A stretch of 64,000 bases of DNA from Streptococcus equinus ATCC 9812 (GCF_000187265.1 NZ_GL698434.1:1-64000), one strand, 5' to 3'; positions 42,103-51,736 are shown, counted from the first letter of the stretch. Translations and numbers: made by a program. Notes: generated from the letters alone by a model not told the origin.

Positions 42103-44325
42103 TTATCCATTTGTACGTTTAACAGAATAAACGTCTGGGATGATTTTAATTTTATCTACAACAGCGGTCAACTCTGTTAGGTTTGAAATGGCAAAGCTAA
42201 CATGAATATTAGCAAATTTCATGTCCTTACTTGGTTGAGCGTTAACTGTTGAAATATTTTTCGTAACATTTGAAAGAACTTGAAGAACATCATTAAGAAG
42301 TCCTGAACGGTTAAGACCATAAATATCAATTTCAGCCATATAATCGTTATTGGCACTTGTGTTGTCATCCCATTCCACTTCGATTAGGCGTTGTTCATAG
42401 CCTTCTTGACTTTTGATATTGTGGCAGTCAGCACGGTGAATAGCCACGCCACGTCCTTTAGTGATGTAACCTTCAATTGGGTCACCTGGAACTGGGTTAC
42501 AGCATTTTGCAATACGCATCAAGAGACCTGACGCCCCTTGGATAATCACACCATTTTCGCTGCGAACTTTCAAGACATCTTTATTTTCAGTCTTGACCTC
42601 GCCGCCATTCATAAGCTCTTCAGCTTCTGCCTTAGCTTTTGCACGTTCTTCTTCGCGGCGTTCTTTTTCAGTCAATCGATTAAAGACTGAAGCAGCGCTG
42701 ATTTCACCAAATCCAACAGCTGCATATAAAGCTTCTTCGCTACGAACACTGAAACGTGGCAAAATAGCTTCAAGGTGTTTTTTATCCAAGTATTTGTTAG
42801 CTACATAGCCTTGGTCTTGGAAATAATCCACCAAAAGTTCACGACCTTTGTTAACAGATAGTTCCTTATCTTGATTTTTCAAGAATTGACGAATACGATT
42901 TCTAGCTTTGTTAGTCTTAACAATCTTAATCCAGTCACGGCTTGGACCAAATGAATTTGGATTGGTTACAATCTCAACCACATCACCTGTTTTTAGTTTT
43001 GCAGTTAGTGGAACCATGCGTCCGTTGACTTTAGCACCAACAGCTTTTTCACCGACTTGGGTATGAATAGCATAGGCAAAATCAATTGGTCCTGAATCTT
43101 TTGGCAATTCTTGTACAGCACCTGTCGGCGTAAAGACATAAATGCGTTCTGAGAAGATATCTTGTTTGACAGAGTCAACAAAGTCAACAGCATCGCCGTT
43201 TGAAGCATCTTGCAATTCAACAAGCTCTTTAATCCAGCTCATGCCGACAGCTTGTTCTTGGTCATCAACCTTGCCTTTAATACCTTTTTTGTATGCCCAG
43301 TGAGCAGCAACCCCGTATTCAGCGACTTGGTGCATTTCTTTGGTACGAATTTGAATTTCAATCGGACCTTTTGGACCATAAACTGTTGTATGGATAGATT
43401 GATACCCATTAGCTTTTGGCGCAGCAATATAATCTTTGAAACGCCCTGGCATTGGACGCCACAATTCATGAATGTAACCAACCATGGCATAAACGTCGCT
43501 CGGTGTTTCCATGATGCAGCGAATAGCAATCAAATCATAGATTTGGTCGAAGCGTTTCTTCTTGTCGCGCATCTTACGGTAAATTGAATAAAGGTGTTTT
43601 GGACGTCCGTAAACATCGCCATAAAGCCCTTGTTCTTCCGTGTAATCTTTGATTTTCTTAACAATTTCATCAACCAAAGCTTCACGTTCACGACGTTTTT
43701 CGTTCATCATGTGAGAAATCTTGTAGAACTCAATTTCGTTTAGATAACGGAATGACAAGTCTTCCAATTCCCACTTGATACGACTAATCCCCAAACGATG
43801 TGCAAGAGGGGCATAGATTTCCATCGTTTCACGTGAAATACGCTCTTGTTTATCTTTACGCAAATGTTTTAGCGTACGCATATTGTGCAGACGGTCAGCC
43901 AATTTCACCAAAATAACACGGATGTCTTTTGACATTGCCATAAGCATTTTACGGTGATTTTCAGCCAATTGTTCTTCATGTGATTTGTATTCAACTTTAC
44001 CAAGTTTTGTTACACCATCAACGATAATGCGAACATCTTTACCAAACTCTGCTTCAATCTCGTCTAAAGTGATGTCAGTATCTTCAACAACGTCATGCAA
44101 AAAACCGCAAGCCACAGTTACCACATCAAGGTGCAAATCTGCCAAAATACCTGCCACTTGAATAGGGTGAATGATGTAAGGCTCACCTGATTGGCGCACT
44201 TGAGAAATATGTGCTTTTGTCGCATAATCCAATGCTTTTTGGACAATCGCCACGTCCGATTCACTCATATATTGGGCCGTTAGGTCAACGACCTCTTCAC
44301 CCGTCAAATTCACAATTTTTGCCAT
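42103..44325 (-). CDS. relA: Bifunctional (p)ppGpp synthetase/hydrolase Rel
   Basis: 740-aa stringent-response enzyme. The HD hydrolase domain (GFLHDVVEDTDITLDEIEAEFG, about 72) and the synthetase domain (ANGYQSIHTTVYGPKG, about 300) both look intact. TGS (RIYVFTPTGAVQELPKDSGPIDFAYAIHTQVG), zinc-finger-like (CCNPVPGDPIEGYITKGRGVAIHRADC) and C-terminal ACT domains complete it. Long-RSH length is normal for streptococci. Confidence 0.97.
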   Translation of the reverse strand: MAKIVNLTGEEVVDLTAQYMSESDVAIVQKALDYATKAHISQVRQSGEPYIIHPIQVAGILADLHLDVVTVACGFLHDVVEDTDITLDEIEAEFGKDVRIIVDGVTKLGKVEYKSHEEQLAENHRKMLMAMSKDIRVILVKLADRLHNMRTLKHLRKDKQERISRETMEIYAPLAHRLGISRIKWELEDLSFRYLNEIEFYKISHMMNEKRREREALVDEIVKKIKDYTEEQGLYGDVYGRPKHLYSIYRKMRDKKKRFDQIYDLIAIRCIMETPSDVYAMVGYIHELWRPMPGRFKDYIAAPKANGYQSIHTTVYGPKGPIEIQIRTKEMHQVAEYGVAAHWAYKKGIKGKVDDQEQAVGMSWIKELVELQDASNGDAVDFVDSVKQDIFSERIYVFTPTGAVQELPKDSGPIDFAYAIHTQVGEKAVGAKVNGRMVPLTAKLKTGDVVEIVTNPNSFGPSRDWIKIVKTNKARNRIRQFLKNQDKELSVNKGRELLVDYFQDQGYVANKYLDKKHLEAILPRFSVRSEEALYAAVGFGEISAASVFNRLTEKERREEERAKAKAEAEELMNGGEVKTENKDVLKVRSENGVIIQGASGLLMRIAKCCNPVPGDPIEGYITKGRGVAIHRADCHNIKSQEGYEQRLIEVEWDDNTSANNDYMAEIDIYGLNRSGLLNDVLQVLSNVTKNISTVNAQPSKDMKFANIHVSFAISNLTELTAVVDKIKIIPDVYSVKRTNG

Positions 44326-44408
44326 AAGGACCTCTTCTTTTCTCTCGCATACAGATTTATATTGTTACTATTTTAACACTAAAATGGCTAAAATACCAAT
44401 GCATTAGC

Positions 44409-44440
44409 CAAAAAGACCTGAACCAAAAACTGTTCAGGTC
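44409..44440 (-). terminator. Terminator of the esterase remnant
   Basis: GACCTGAAC/GTTCAGGTC stem on the minus strand followed by TTTTTGG. Confidence 0.85.
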
Positions 44441-44446
44441 AACTTT

Positions 44447-45290
44447 TTAGTTTCCAACCAAAATCTGGTGCATCATGTCAGTAAATTTTGGTAAATATTC
44501 GTGTCCGTATTCTGGATAAAAATAAAGTTTTTTAGGAGATTGGATACGATTATACACAGCAAATTGTATTTTTGGATGACAAGTTCTATCTTCAAGTCCC
44601 ATTGCCCAAACTACTTTTGCTGTAATGTGTTTTACTAAAAATTGAATATCAACATAATCAAGTGCCGCAAAAACAGCTGTTTCATTTTCATGAAGAGGGT
44701 CACGAAAACGGAAGTAATATGCTAGTTCTTCATATGCTGACTGCGTTACATCAAGACTATAGGCAGTACGATAATCACTCAAAAATGGATACTGCACAAA
44801 AACACGCTTAATCGATGGGTACAAACTTACACAGACTAAAGCAAGAGCACCACCTTGTGAAACGCCGTATGACATCATGTTTGCCTCATCAACAAAAGGC
44901 AATTGGGCAACTATTCTAGTCAGCTGATAAACATCTTGAAAAACTGTTCGATAAAAAAGATTTTCAGGACCATCTTCAATACCTCGAATAAGATGACCTT
45001 TCAGTGTTCCACCATTCGTCAGCAAATGATCTTCTGATTTACCGCCTTGACCTCTGATAAACAAAGAAACAACAACGTATCCTTCTGATACTAAAGATAG
45101 TTTATCAGACCAATCACCAACATCGCTGTGGTATCCATGAAATTGTAAAGACACTGGATGTTTTGTATTTGATTTTTTAGGCAATAACAACTGCGCATAA
45201 ATTTTTGAATGATGAACGCCTGTAAAAGAAAGATCATAGCATTCTGCAATTGTTGAAGCAAATTTAGCAGGAACTAACTTATAATCATAA
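44447..45290 (-). pseudogene. Acetyl-xylan esterase (cephalosporin-C deacetylase type), N-terminus deleted
   Basis: CE7-type alpha/beta hydrolase that removes acetyl groups from plant polysaccharides or oligosaccharides. The frame is readable back to about 45290: YDYKLVPAKFASTIAECYD, then FTGVHHSKIYAQLLLPK, the substrate-side start of the fold. The catalytic Ser is in YGVSQGGALA, the Asp in GLEDRTCHP and the His in YGHEYLP. About 280 residues remain of roughly 320; the start codon and first residues are lost in a deletion that fused it to the SGNH gene. Internal starts (for example at 45190) would lose strands of the core. Confidence 0.8.
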
Positions 45291-45543
45291 CCATTAAAAT
45301 CACAACATCTGGATTTAAAGAAAGACAGTCAGTATCAACACGATCCAACAAATCTTGAACTTTATTGCCACCGATTCCTCGGTTGAAACATTGTAAATGA
45401 AAATCTCTGTGATGCTCCAACAAATCAGCTGCTACTAAGCTCACAAAGCCAGTCCCGAGACTTGCTGGGTCAGCTTTATCACGTCCCCACTCAGTGATAC
45501 TATCACTAAAAAAGACAGTACGGTCATTCTTTCTAATTTCCAT
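45288..45543 (-). pseudogene. SGNH/GDSL esterase gene, 5' part only
   Basis: First 84 or so residues of an SGNH hydrolase, then a stop. DRTVFFSDSITEWGRD is block I (Gly before the catalytic DS is replaced by Ser), and NRGIGGNKVQDLLDR is block III with the Asn/Gly. It breaks off in the LNPDVVILM strand where block V should begin; the catalytic His is missing. The break coincides with the acetyl-xylan esterase stump. ATG with GAGG upstream, 9 bases after the ROK gene. Confidence 0.8.
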
Positions 45544-45552
45544 AAGGCTGCC

Positions 45553-46416
45553 TCACTTTGTGCTTAAAAAGTTAGAAACAGCTCCAAATCGATTGGCATC
45601 ATTTCTAAATTGACAGACTTTTAATTGATAATCTAATTCACGCGCATTTGTTGTTTCAATCAAAGCTTTGATACGTTTATCAAGCTCTGACACCAAATCC
45701 TCACGCACTGAAATACCGCCACCAATTCCAACCAAATCTGGATTTAGACTGACCAAACAATTAAAAATTCCGGTAGCTAGAGCATCATACATTCCAGACA
45801 AAGCTGCTTTTGCATCTTCATTTCCAGCATCTGCTAAATCAAACAAATCTTTTCCTGAGAATTGACTTAAGCCGTGTTCTTCGGCGTAATTCTTCGCTAC
45901 CTGAACTGGACTTGCAAGGTTACTGAGTGTTTTGCCATCTGTCATCATCATGTAGCCAAATTCTCCGCCATAAAGGCTACTGCCCTTGTACAATTTGCCA
46001 TCTTGACAAATAGCGCCACCAATTCCTGAACCAAGAATAAAGTAAATAGCATTTTTGCTGTCTTTACCAACACCAAACTGAGTTTCAGCAAGACCAGCAC
46101 AATTAGCATCATTTTCAATCGTTACAGGCAAATTAAATAGAGCTTCAAGCTCATCAATAATCTTGAAACGGTGTAAATATGGAATCGCACTAAAGCCTTT
46201 AATGACACCTTCTTTCGTGTCAACGGCTCCAGGGCTTGACATGGCAACTCCCTTGGTATCCTTATCAGATAAATCCTTAACTACTTGATGTAGATTTTCT
46301 TTCATTTCTTCCCAAGTTTTTGGGGTAGCAAAAGAACTCTTTTTATCAATACCGCCAACTTGATAACGACCGTATTTTACAGATGTTCCACCAATATCAA
46401 ACACGACTAAATTCAT
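45553..46416 (-). CDS. ROK-family sugar kinase
   Basis: 287 aa. The phosphate-1 motif is VFDIGGTSVKYG, the ENDANCAGLAE block binds sugar, and ILGSGIGGAICQDGKLYKGSSLYGGEFGYM includes the ROK signature. The four-Cys/His zinc site of many ROK glucokinases is absent, as in BglK and related streptococcal kinases. Likely substrates are a hexose or disaccharide released from (gluco)mannan. ATG at 46416 after GGAG. Same strand as the broken esterases and downstream of a GntR regulator, so originally one operon. Confidence 0.85.
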   Translation of the reverse strand: MNLVVFDIGGTSVKYGRYQVGGIDKKSSFATPKTWEEMKENLHQVVKDLSDKDTKGVAMSSPGAVDTKEGVIKGFSAIPYLHRFKIIDELEALFNLPVTIENDANCAGLAETQFGVGKDSKNAIYFILGSGIGGAICQDGKLYKGSSLYGGEFGYMMMTDGKTLSNLASPVQVAKNYAEEHGLSQFSGKDLFDLADAGNEDAKAALSGMYDALATGIFNCLVSLNPDLVGIGGGISVREDLVSELDKRIKALIETTNARELDYQLKVCQFRNDANRFGAVSNFLSTK

Positions 46417-46449
46417 TTGTTTCTCCAATCTATGTAGCGAAATCTACTA

Positions 46450-47163
46450 CTAATGATGTGTCAAAACAATCTCCAAAGAAAATTCATCGTAACGATGGGT
46501 ACTGATTGAGTATTCAAAGGCAACACCATTTGTTAAGTAGCCTGTTTGAACAGCGATAGCTACTGGGTCACCTTTTTCAAGTGCAAGATAGTCTGCTTCT
46601 TCATCTGTCGCACGGCGTACAGAAATCGTACGATGACCAGATTGAATTTTTAAACCAATACCATTTTCAATGTAGTCATAAATTGAATTTTCCACATGCT
46701 CAATCTTCAAACCAGTAATCAAATCAATCGGCATGTAAGTTTCTTCGATAACCGTTGGTTTATCATCAACTACACGCACACGATGAATTTTGTAAACGAA
46801 GCTTGTTTCTTTAATTTTTAATTTTTCTGCGATTTCAGGTGTTGCTTTAACAACCGTAAAATCAATTACACGGCTTTTGATTTTTTTGTCTGGATAAAAG
46901 GCTGTGGTTCCCATCATTTGGATATCCATCAACATCTTTTCCATTTTTTCGACTGACAAGTCCATAACGAATGTACCCGCACCACGACGTTTGTAAATCA
47001 AACCTTCTGCAACTAAAATATCTAAGGCTTTTTTAACAGTCATTTTGCTGACGTCGTAAAACTGACAAAAATCTTTTTCAAAGGGCAATTGTTCGTTAGG
47101 CTGATAAACACCTTCTAAAATCTTCTTACGTACATCATTTGCAATAAGATTATATTTTTCCAT
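46450..47163 (-). CDS. GntR/HutC-family regulator with UTRA domain
   Basis: 237 aa. The winged helix (IANDVRKKILEGVYQPNEQLPFEKDFCQFYDVSKMTVKKALDILVAEGLI) is followed by KRRGAGTFV and a UTRA ligand domain (KIHRVRVVDDKPTVIEETYMP). It starts the gntR-rok-esterase transcript and diverges from the secreted mannanase. UTRA domains sense sugars or sugar phosphates. The TTGTATACAA palindrome at 47487 is its best operator candidate. Confidence 0.9.
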   Translation of the reverse strand: MEKYNLIANDVRKKILEGVYQPNEQLPFEKDFCQFYDVSKMTVKKALDILVAEGLIYKRRGAGTFVMDLSVEKMEKMLMDIQMMGTTAFYPDKKIKSRVIDFTVVKATPEIAEKLKIKETSFVYKIHRVRVVDDKPTVIEETYMPIDLITGLKIEHVENSIYDYIENGIGLKIQSGHRTISVRRATDEEADYLALEKGDPVAIAVQTGYLTNGVAFEYSISTHRYDEFSLEIVLTHH

Positions 47164-47379
47164 TTTTTCTCCTCTGTTCATAGACTTACACATTTTCTTA
47201 TCTATATTGTAAACTAGAACCCCAGAAGTTCCAAAGGTTATTTAATAAATTCTTTCAAATGATAAATTTCTCCATAAAAGTCACCATAAAATCAAAATAG
47301 TCTAGGAGATTCAGATAACTATCTTGATTTTTAGATGACTATGTAAAATAACTTTCTGTTTTCATTACCCCCCTATTTT

Positions 47380-47496
47380 TTGATTGCGTTTACATTTTAC
47401 CATTTTGTTTTATAAAAATATATACTTTTATAAAAATTTTTATTATAGTATTTTTGGATGAGCTTCCTGAAACTTTATTGATGTTTTTGTATACAA
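47380..47496. promoter_or_regulatory. cre site and GntR-type palindrome upstream of mannanase
   Basis: ATGTAAACGCAATCAA (minus strand, 47380-47395) is a full match to the cre consensus WTGNAANCGNWNNCAW. TTGTATACAA (47487-47496) is a perfect palindrome close to GntR-family operators. The remaining AT-rich 47194-47593 holds only poorly defined -10 boxes. Confidence 0.6.
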
Positions 47497-47593
47497 TTAC
47501 TAGCACATGTCACAAAAAGGAGATTCACACAACTCACACTATTAATGTCTAAATTGAACACTTAGTTTTAACATTTGGGAGAGGAGAAAACTA

Positions 47594-48762
47594 CTGAATA
47601 AAAAACTCGTCGGATCATTAACAGTGCTAGCTTTGCTTACTGGCGCTGTGTCAGCTCATGAAGTAAAAGCTGATGTTATTGTTTCAGGGAATACTTATAA
47701 AATCACAGCTAGACATAGCGGAAAAGTTCTAGATGTTGCAAGAGGGGCAAAAAATGCGGGCGCCAATGTCCAACAGTGGTCAGACACCAATGGCACAAAC
47801 CAAAAATGGGAATTCACAAAAGTAAATGATTGTGAAAATACTAACCCTTCTGACACAACACCTACTACGACAACTGGTTTCCACACTAGTGGCACAACAC
47901 TTTACGATGCCAAAGGGAATCCATTTATCATGCGTGGTATCAACTACCCATATGCTTGGTATAAAGGACAAGAAGATACTGCTATCCCTGCAATCGCAAG
48001 AACAGGTACCAACTGTATTCGTATCGTCATGGGTGACGGGCGACAATACAGCAAAACATCACTTGCTGAAATTCAAAAATTATTGCGACTTTGTAAAGAC
48101 AACCACTTGATTGCAATCGTTGAAGCCCACGATGCTACGGGTTCTGATAACATCCAAGATTTGGAAAATGCAGCAAATTATTGGATTGAAATGAAAAACG
48201 TCCTCATCGGAAACGAAGCAAATGTTATTTTGAACATTGCTAATGAATGGGCTGGTTCTTGGGATAGTTCTACTTGGGCATCGGGTTATCAACAAGTTAT
48301 CCCCAAACTTCGTAACGCTGGTATTAAAAACACTATCGTGGTTGATTGTGCTGCTGGGGACAATATCCAAAATCAATTACTGATGCAGGTCAAAGTGTCC
48401 TTCAATCTGACTCACAAAAGAACATCATGTTCTCTATTCACATGTACGAATATGCTGGTGCCTACGGTGCTGTACAAAACAATATTGACTCATCATTAGC
48501 CGTTGGTGCACCACTTTGTATCGGTGAATTTGGTATCAAACACACTAATGGTCCTATCGATTACAAGACTATCATGAGCTACTCTCAAGCCAAAGGTGTC
48601 GGCTATCTAGGCTGGTCTTGGAAAGGAAATAGCAGCGAGCTTGCTTACCTCGATATGGTTCAAGACTGGGCTGGAACACAATTAACCAAACAAGGTAATG
48701 CTATTCTTAACGACCAAAATGGTATCAAAAATACGTCAAAATCTTGTAGCATTTTTGACTAA
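47594..48762 (+). pseudogene. Secreted endo-beta-1,4-mannanase (GH5_8) with frameshift
   Basis: Extracellular mannan-cutting enzyme. The frame begins with a signal peptide, NKKLVGSLTVLALLTGAVSA. A ricin-type lectin module (about 30-78, QQWSDTNGTNQKWEF) and a Thr-rich linker follow, then the GH5 barrel from GFHTSGTTLYDAKGNPFI. The acid/base Glu is in NIANEWAGSWDSSTW and the nucleophile Glu in CIGEFGIKHTNGPID. At about 48352-48357 one base is missing: GTTGATTGTGCTGC is followed by TGGGGACAATATCC in the next frame (WGQYPKSITDAGQ). The first frame stops at 48499 without the nucleophile. The only in-frame start near AGGAG is CTG at 47594. Both lesions suggest an inactive gene. Confidence 0.85.
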
Positions 48763-48796
48763 GAACTAACATTTCTATACCCAATCATATTTAGAT

Positions 48797-48832
48797 GAGG
48801 AAAGGTGCGAAGCTCACTTTTCCTTGTTTTTA
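48797..48832 (+). terminator. Mannanase terminator
   Basis: GGAAAGGTG/CACTTTTCC stem followed by TTGTTTTTA. Confidence 0.8.
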
Positions 48833-48857
48833 AATTTAAAATTTTCTGAATATTCGA

Positions 48858-48863
48858 TATAAT
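48858..48863 (+). promoter_or_regulatory. panB -10 element
   Basis: Perfect TATAAT 58 bases upstream of the panB start; no strong -35. Confidence 0.45.
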
Positions 48864-48921
48864 ATTAGCCAGTTGCGTTTTATTCTGAAAGTTTTTAGAC
48901 TTTTAGAGAAAGGAGACTCTC

Positions 48922-49380
48922 ATGAAAAATACCGTTTTGAACTTTCAAAAAGCCAAAAAAGACGGTCAAAAACTAACCATGTTAACCGCCTATGATTATT
49001 CAACCGCAAAATTAATTGACAGCACTGGTGTCAACAACATCCTTGTTGGTGATTCTCTTGAAAATGTCAAGCTAGGCTACGATGATACGATTTCTGTGAC
49101 TATGGAGGATATGATTCATCACGGTAAAGCCGTTTGTCGTGGAGCAAAAAACGCTCTAGTCATCGTCGATATGCCTTTTATGCCCTACCAAGTTTCTGTC
49201 GAAAAAGCTCTTGAAAACGCCAGATGCTTAATGAAAGAAACTCACTGCCAAGCCGTTAAATTAGAAGGCGGAAAGAGTGTCTGCCCGCAAATTAAAGCTA
49301 TGGTTGATGCAGGAATTCCTGTCTGTGCACATCTTGGTCTCACACCACAACACATCAATGCCTTTGGTGGCTTTAAGAAC
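48922..49380 (+). pseudogene. panB: Ketopantoate hydroxymethyltransferase gene, 5' part cut by IS
   Basis: PanB makes ketopantoate for pantothenate (family about 275 aa). About 152 residues remain: [52 protein letters not shown] and [16 protein letters not shown], all true PanB blocks including Mg-binding Asp residues. At about 49378 the reading enters an inverted IS3-family remnant and ends at 49440. The 3' part of panB and any panC/panD are not present on the other side. RBS GAAAGGAGAC and ATG are intact. Confidence 0.92.
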
Positions 49381-49894
49381 CTTGTTTTTGTCTACTTGTT
49401 TAAGTTGTTTGATGTGGTAATAATAACTCGAACGAGGTAAGGATAAAATCTCTAGTAACATCGCTTGAAGTCTTTTTCGGCTGACGTTCCATCTTACTTG
49501 GTCTCCCTCTTGTTTTCTCAACAATAGTATACCCATTTTTCTTGTATTGTGCTAGCCAATTGGAAAGTGTTCCTATGTTAGGAAGAGCATATTCAAGAGA
49601 GACTGATATTTGAGAGTAACCTTCAAAAAGGACTTGATTGATAATTTCTTGCTTTAGTTCAGGGGAATAGTACCTATTTTTGCTTTTTTTAACAATCTCT
49701 ACGCCATATCGGTTCATAAGCTTAACCATGTAACGTAGATTTCTAGGATTGACATCATAGGTTTGACCCAGCTGAGGGCAAGACATACCTTGTTTTCTGA
49801 GTTGATAGATTTCTAGTTTATCTTCATAAGTTAATTTCATACAAAGAGCACCCCAATCGTTAGATTTTTTGTCTAACTTTTGAGGTGCAGTTCA
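49381..49894 (-). mobile_element. IS3-family (IS861/IS150-like) remnant
   Basis: The minus strand carries Orf[21 protein letters not shown], then [39 protein letters not shown] and [18 protein letters not shown], the HTH-containing N-part of an IS861-like protein. After about residue 120 the reading jumps to a piece of OrfB in another frame ([25 protein letters not shown]), which is cut at 49381. So there is an internal deletion, and the DDE catalytic core is missing. The intact end (TGAACTGCACCTC at 49894 inward) is the left IS terminus; the other terminus is gone. About 514 bp of a normal 1.4 kb. Confidence 0.85.
49400..49840 (-). pseudogene. IS3-family OrfA transposase fragment
   Basis: 146-codon reading frame within the IS remnant. 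Residues 1-117 are genuine OrfA with two helix-turn-helix motifs. The last 25 or so residues are out-of-frame OrfB sequence past the internal deletion. No catalytic domain, so it cannot move itself. If expressed, it could only bind IS ends. Confidence 0.8.
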
Positions 49895-49934
49895 ACATTC
49901 TCGGATTTTTTATGTCACTTATGCTTACGAACAT

Positions 49935-50885
49935 TTATTTTTCATTTGGATGGCTAGCGATAATTTCTAAATCGCCATCAAGTTGCCATGATTTGACATC
50001 GTTTGGCAAGATGAAATGATCACCTTTTTTAAGGCTATAAACACGGTTATCCACAGTCAAGCTACCTTGACCTGAAAGAACACTTACTAACAAATATGGC
50101 GCTGTTTGGGTAAAGTTTACGGCACCTGATACGACCCATTTGTAAACAGCGAAGAATTCATTTGACACCAAAAGGCTTGAACTCAAGTTATCCACATCTA
50201 CAGTCACAGGTGTGCTGTTTGCAGGTTCACCAATTGTTAGAACATCAATTGATTGTTTAATATGCAAATCGCGAAGATTACCAGCCGCATCACGACGGTC
50301 AAAATCATAAACACGATAAGTTGTATCACTTGATTGTTGTGTTTCCAAAATCAAGATACCTTTACCGATAGCGTGCATTGTGCCACTTGGTACGTAGAAG
50401 AAATCACCAGCTTTGACTGGAACTTTTGTCAACAAATCGTCCCATTTGCCTGCTTCAATCATCTCAGCAAGTTCTTCTTTTGATTTGGCATTGTGACCAT
50501 AAATGATTTCTGAATCTTCATCAGCAGCAATGACATACCAACATTCTGTCTTACCGAGTTCACCTTCATGTTCAAGGGCATAAGCATCATCTGGATGAAC
50601 TTGCACACTAAGCCAATCGTTAGCATCAAGAATTTTTGTCAATAGTGGAAAGACTTCTGATTTTGGATTTCCAAAAAGCTCTTTGTGTTCACGATAAAGT
50701 TTGTCTAAGCCTTCACCTTTATATGTACCATTATCCACAATTGAAACACCATTTGGGTGAGCTGAAATAGCCCAATATTCACCAGTCGTTTCAGTCGGAA
50801 TATCGTAACCAAATTCGTCACGAAGTTTTGTTCCGCCCCAAATTTTATCATGCATTTGTGCTTTTAAAAATAATGGTTCTGCCAT
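49935..50885 (-). CDS. manA: Mannose-6-phosphate isomerase, class I
   Basis: 316-aa cupin-type zinc enzyme interconverting mannose-6-P and fructose-6-P. SVQVHPDDAYALEHEGELGKTECWY carries zinc ligands (His, Glu), FYVPSGTMHAIGKGI the next His, and DFDRRDAAGNLRDLH the conserved Arg region. ATG at 50885 after AAAGGAAA. It lies beside mannan and beta-glucoside genes, where it would send mannose-6-P to glycolysis. It is intact, unlike most neighbours. Confidence 0.95.
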   Translation of the reverse strand: MAEPLFLKAQMHDKIWGGTKLRDEFGYDIPTETTGEYWAISAHPNGVSIVDNGTYKGEGLDKLYREHKELFGNPKSEVFPLLTKILDANDWLSVQVHPDDAYALEHEGELGKTECWYVIAADEDSEIIYGHNAKSKEELAEMIEAGKWDDLLTKVPVKAGDFFYVPSGTMHAIGKGILILETQQSSDTTYRVYDFDRRDAAGNLRDLHIKQSIDVLTIGEPANSTPVTVDVDNLSSSLLVSNEFFAVYKWVVSGAVNFTQTAPYLLVSVLSGQGSLTVDNRVYSLKKGDHFILPNDVKSWQLDGDLEIIASHPNEK

Positions 50886-50925
50886 AAAAAATTTCCTTTC
50901 TTCAAGCAAATCTGCTTGTCTACCA

Positions 50926-50956
50926 CGAAGAAACCCAAAGTTCTTTTGGGTTTCTC
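50926..50956 (-). terminator. Terminator between gntR and manA
   Basis: GAAACCCAAA/TTTGGGTTTC arms, 3 bases past the regulator stop. Confidence 0.7.
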
Positions 50957-50958
50957 AG

Positions 50959-51684
50959 CTAAATATTCTTAACATCCAACAATGAATATCCGCGTACATC
51001 ATAACGATTTCGTGTGCGTGAATACTCAATCGGTCTACCATTTTCCAAATAAACAACTTGCTCCACTTGCAAAATAGGATCATCATCCCGACAAGCTAAA
51101 TGGTCTTTATCGTATTGATCAGGTTTTTCAGCAGTGATATGACGATAAGATCCAGCAAATTTAAGATGCAAAGTGTTCCAAAGATAATCATAAACCGATG
51201 CCAACAAAATGCTATCATCCAATCCAGGAACCAAGTCACACGCCATATAAGTATGCTCAAGAGCATATGGTTTACCATCTAGCAAACGTAGACGAATAAT
51301 TTTGTAAACTGGTGCTGATTGTTCGACCTGAAGACGTTCAGCAACCTCCACATCAGGAAATTCAACGGTAAATTCAATGATTTTGCTCGTTAATTTGCGA
51401 GAATCATCCTTCATGTCGTGGCTTAAGCCATTGTAGTTGTTCAATCGAAATCTCGAATCCTCTTTATCCCAAAACGATGAGTTTAAAACTTTCGTTCCAT
51501 TACCTTGTTTTGAAAGGACCAAACCTTCAATGGTTAACATCTCAATAGCTTTTTTGATAGTCATTCGACTTACCCCAAATTCTTTTGCCAAGTCAGATTG
51601 AATCGGCAGCATCGAATCAATTGGGTAAGTTCCGTCTGAAATCCTTGTTCGAATAATCCCTGCAATCTCTTCATATTTTGACAT
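50959..51684 (-). CDS. GntR/HutC-family regulator (beta-glucoside PTS regulator)
   Basis: 241 aa. The winged helix (IAGIIRTRISDGTYPIDSMLPIQSDLAKEFGVSRMTIKKAIEMLTIEGLV) and a UTRA domain (PVYKIIRLRLLDGKPYALEHTYM) are clear. It lies directly after the cellobiose-type EIIC gene on the same strand. A shared motif TAGTCTTTT in the promoters of celB/GH1 and the IIB gene, with a related one before this gene (near 51706), makes it their probable controller. Confidence 0.88.
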   Translation of the reverse strand: MSKYEEIAGIIRTRISDGTYPIDSMLPIQSDLAKEFGVSRMTIKKAIEMLTIEGLVLSKQGNGTKVLNSSFWDKEDSRFRLNNYNGLSHDMKDDSRKLTSKIIEFTVEFPDVEVAERLQVEQSAPVYKIIRLRLLDGKPYALEHTYMACDLVPGLDDSILLASVYDYLWNTLHLKFAGSYRHITAEKPDQYDKDHLACRDDDPILQVEQVVYLENGRPIEYSRTRNRYDVRGYSLLDVKNI

Positions 51685-51736
51685 AGATCGCTCCTATTCC
51701 ACTTGTATAGACTAATTTTTAAAACTTATAGCCTTA

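Noticed and set aside
42103-44325. RelA missing a domain
   Set aside because: HD, synthetase, TGS, zinc-finger-like and ACT regions are all readable and the length is normal.
48340-48370. Programmed frameshift in the mannanase
   Set aside because: No slippery heptamer of the usual kind is at the join and no stimulating structure was noticed. Secreted GH5 enzymes are not known to use one.
48346-48762. Independent 138-aa protein in the second half of the mannanase
   Set aside because: It is the continuation of the GH5 barrel after a 1-nt deletion, and it has no ribosome site of its own.
49261-49536. 91-aa minus-strand protein spanning IS and panB
   Set aside because: One part is an OrfB scrap and the other is panB read antisense; a chimera of the insertion border.
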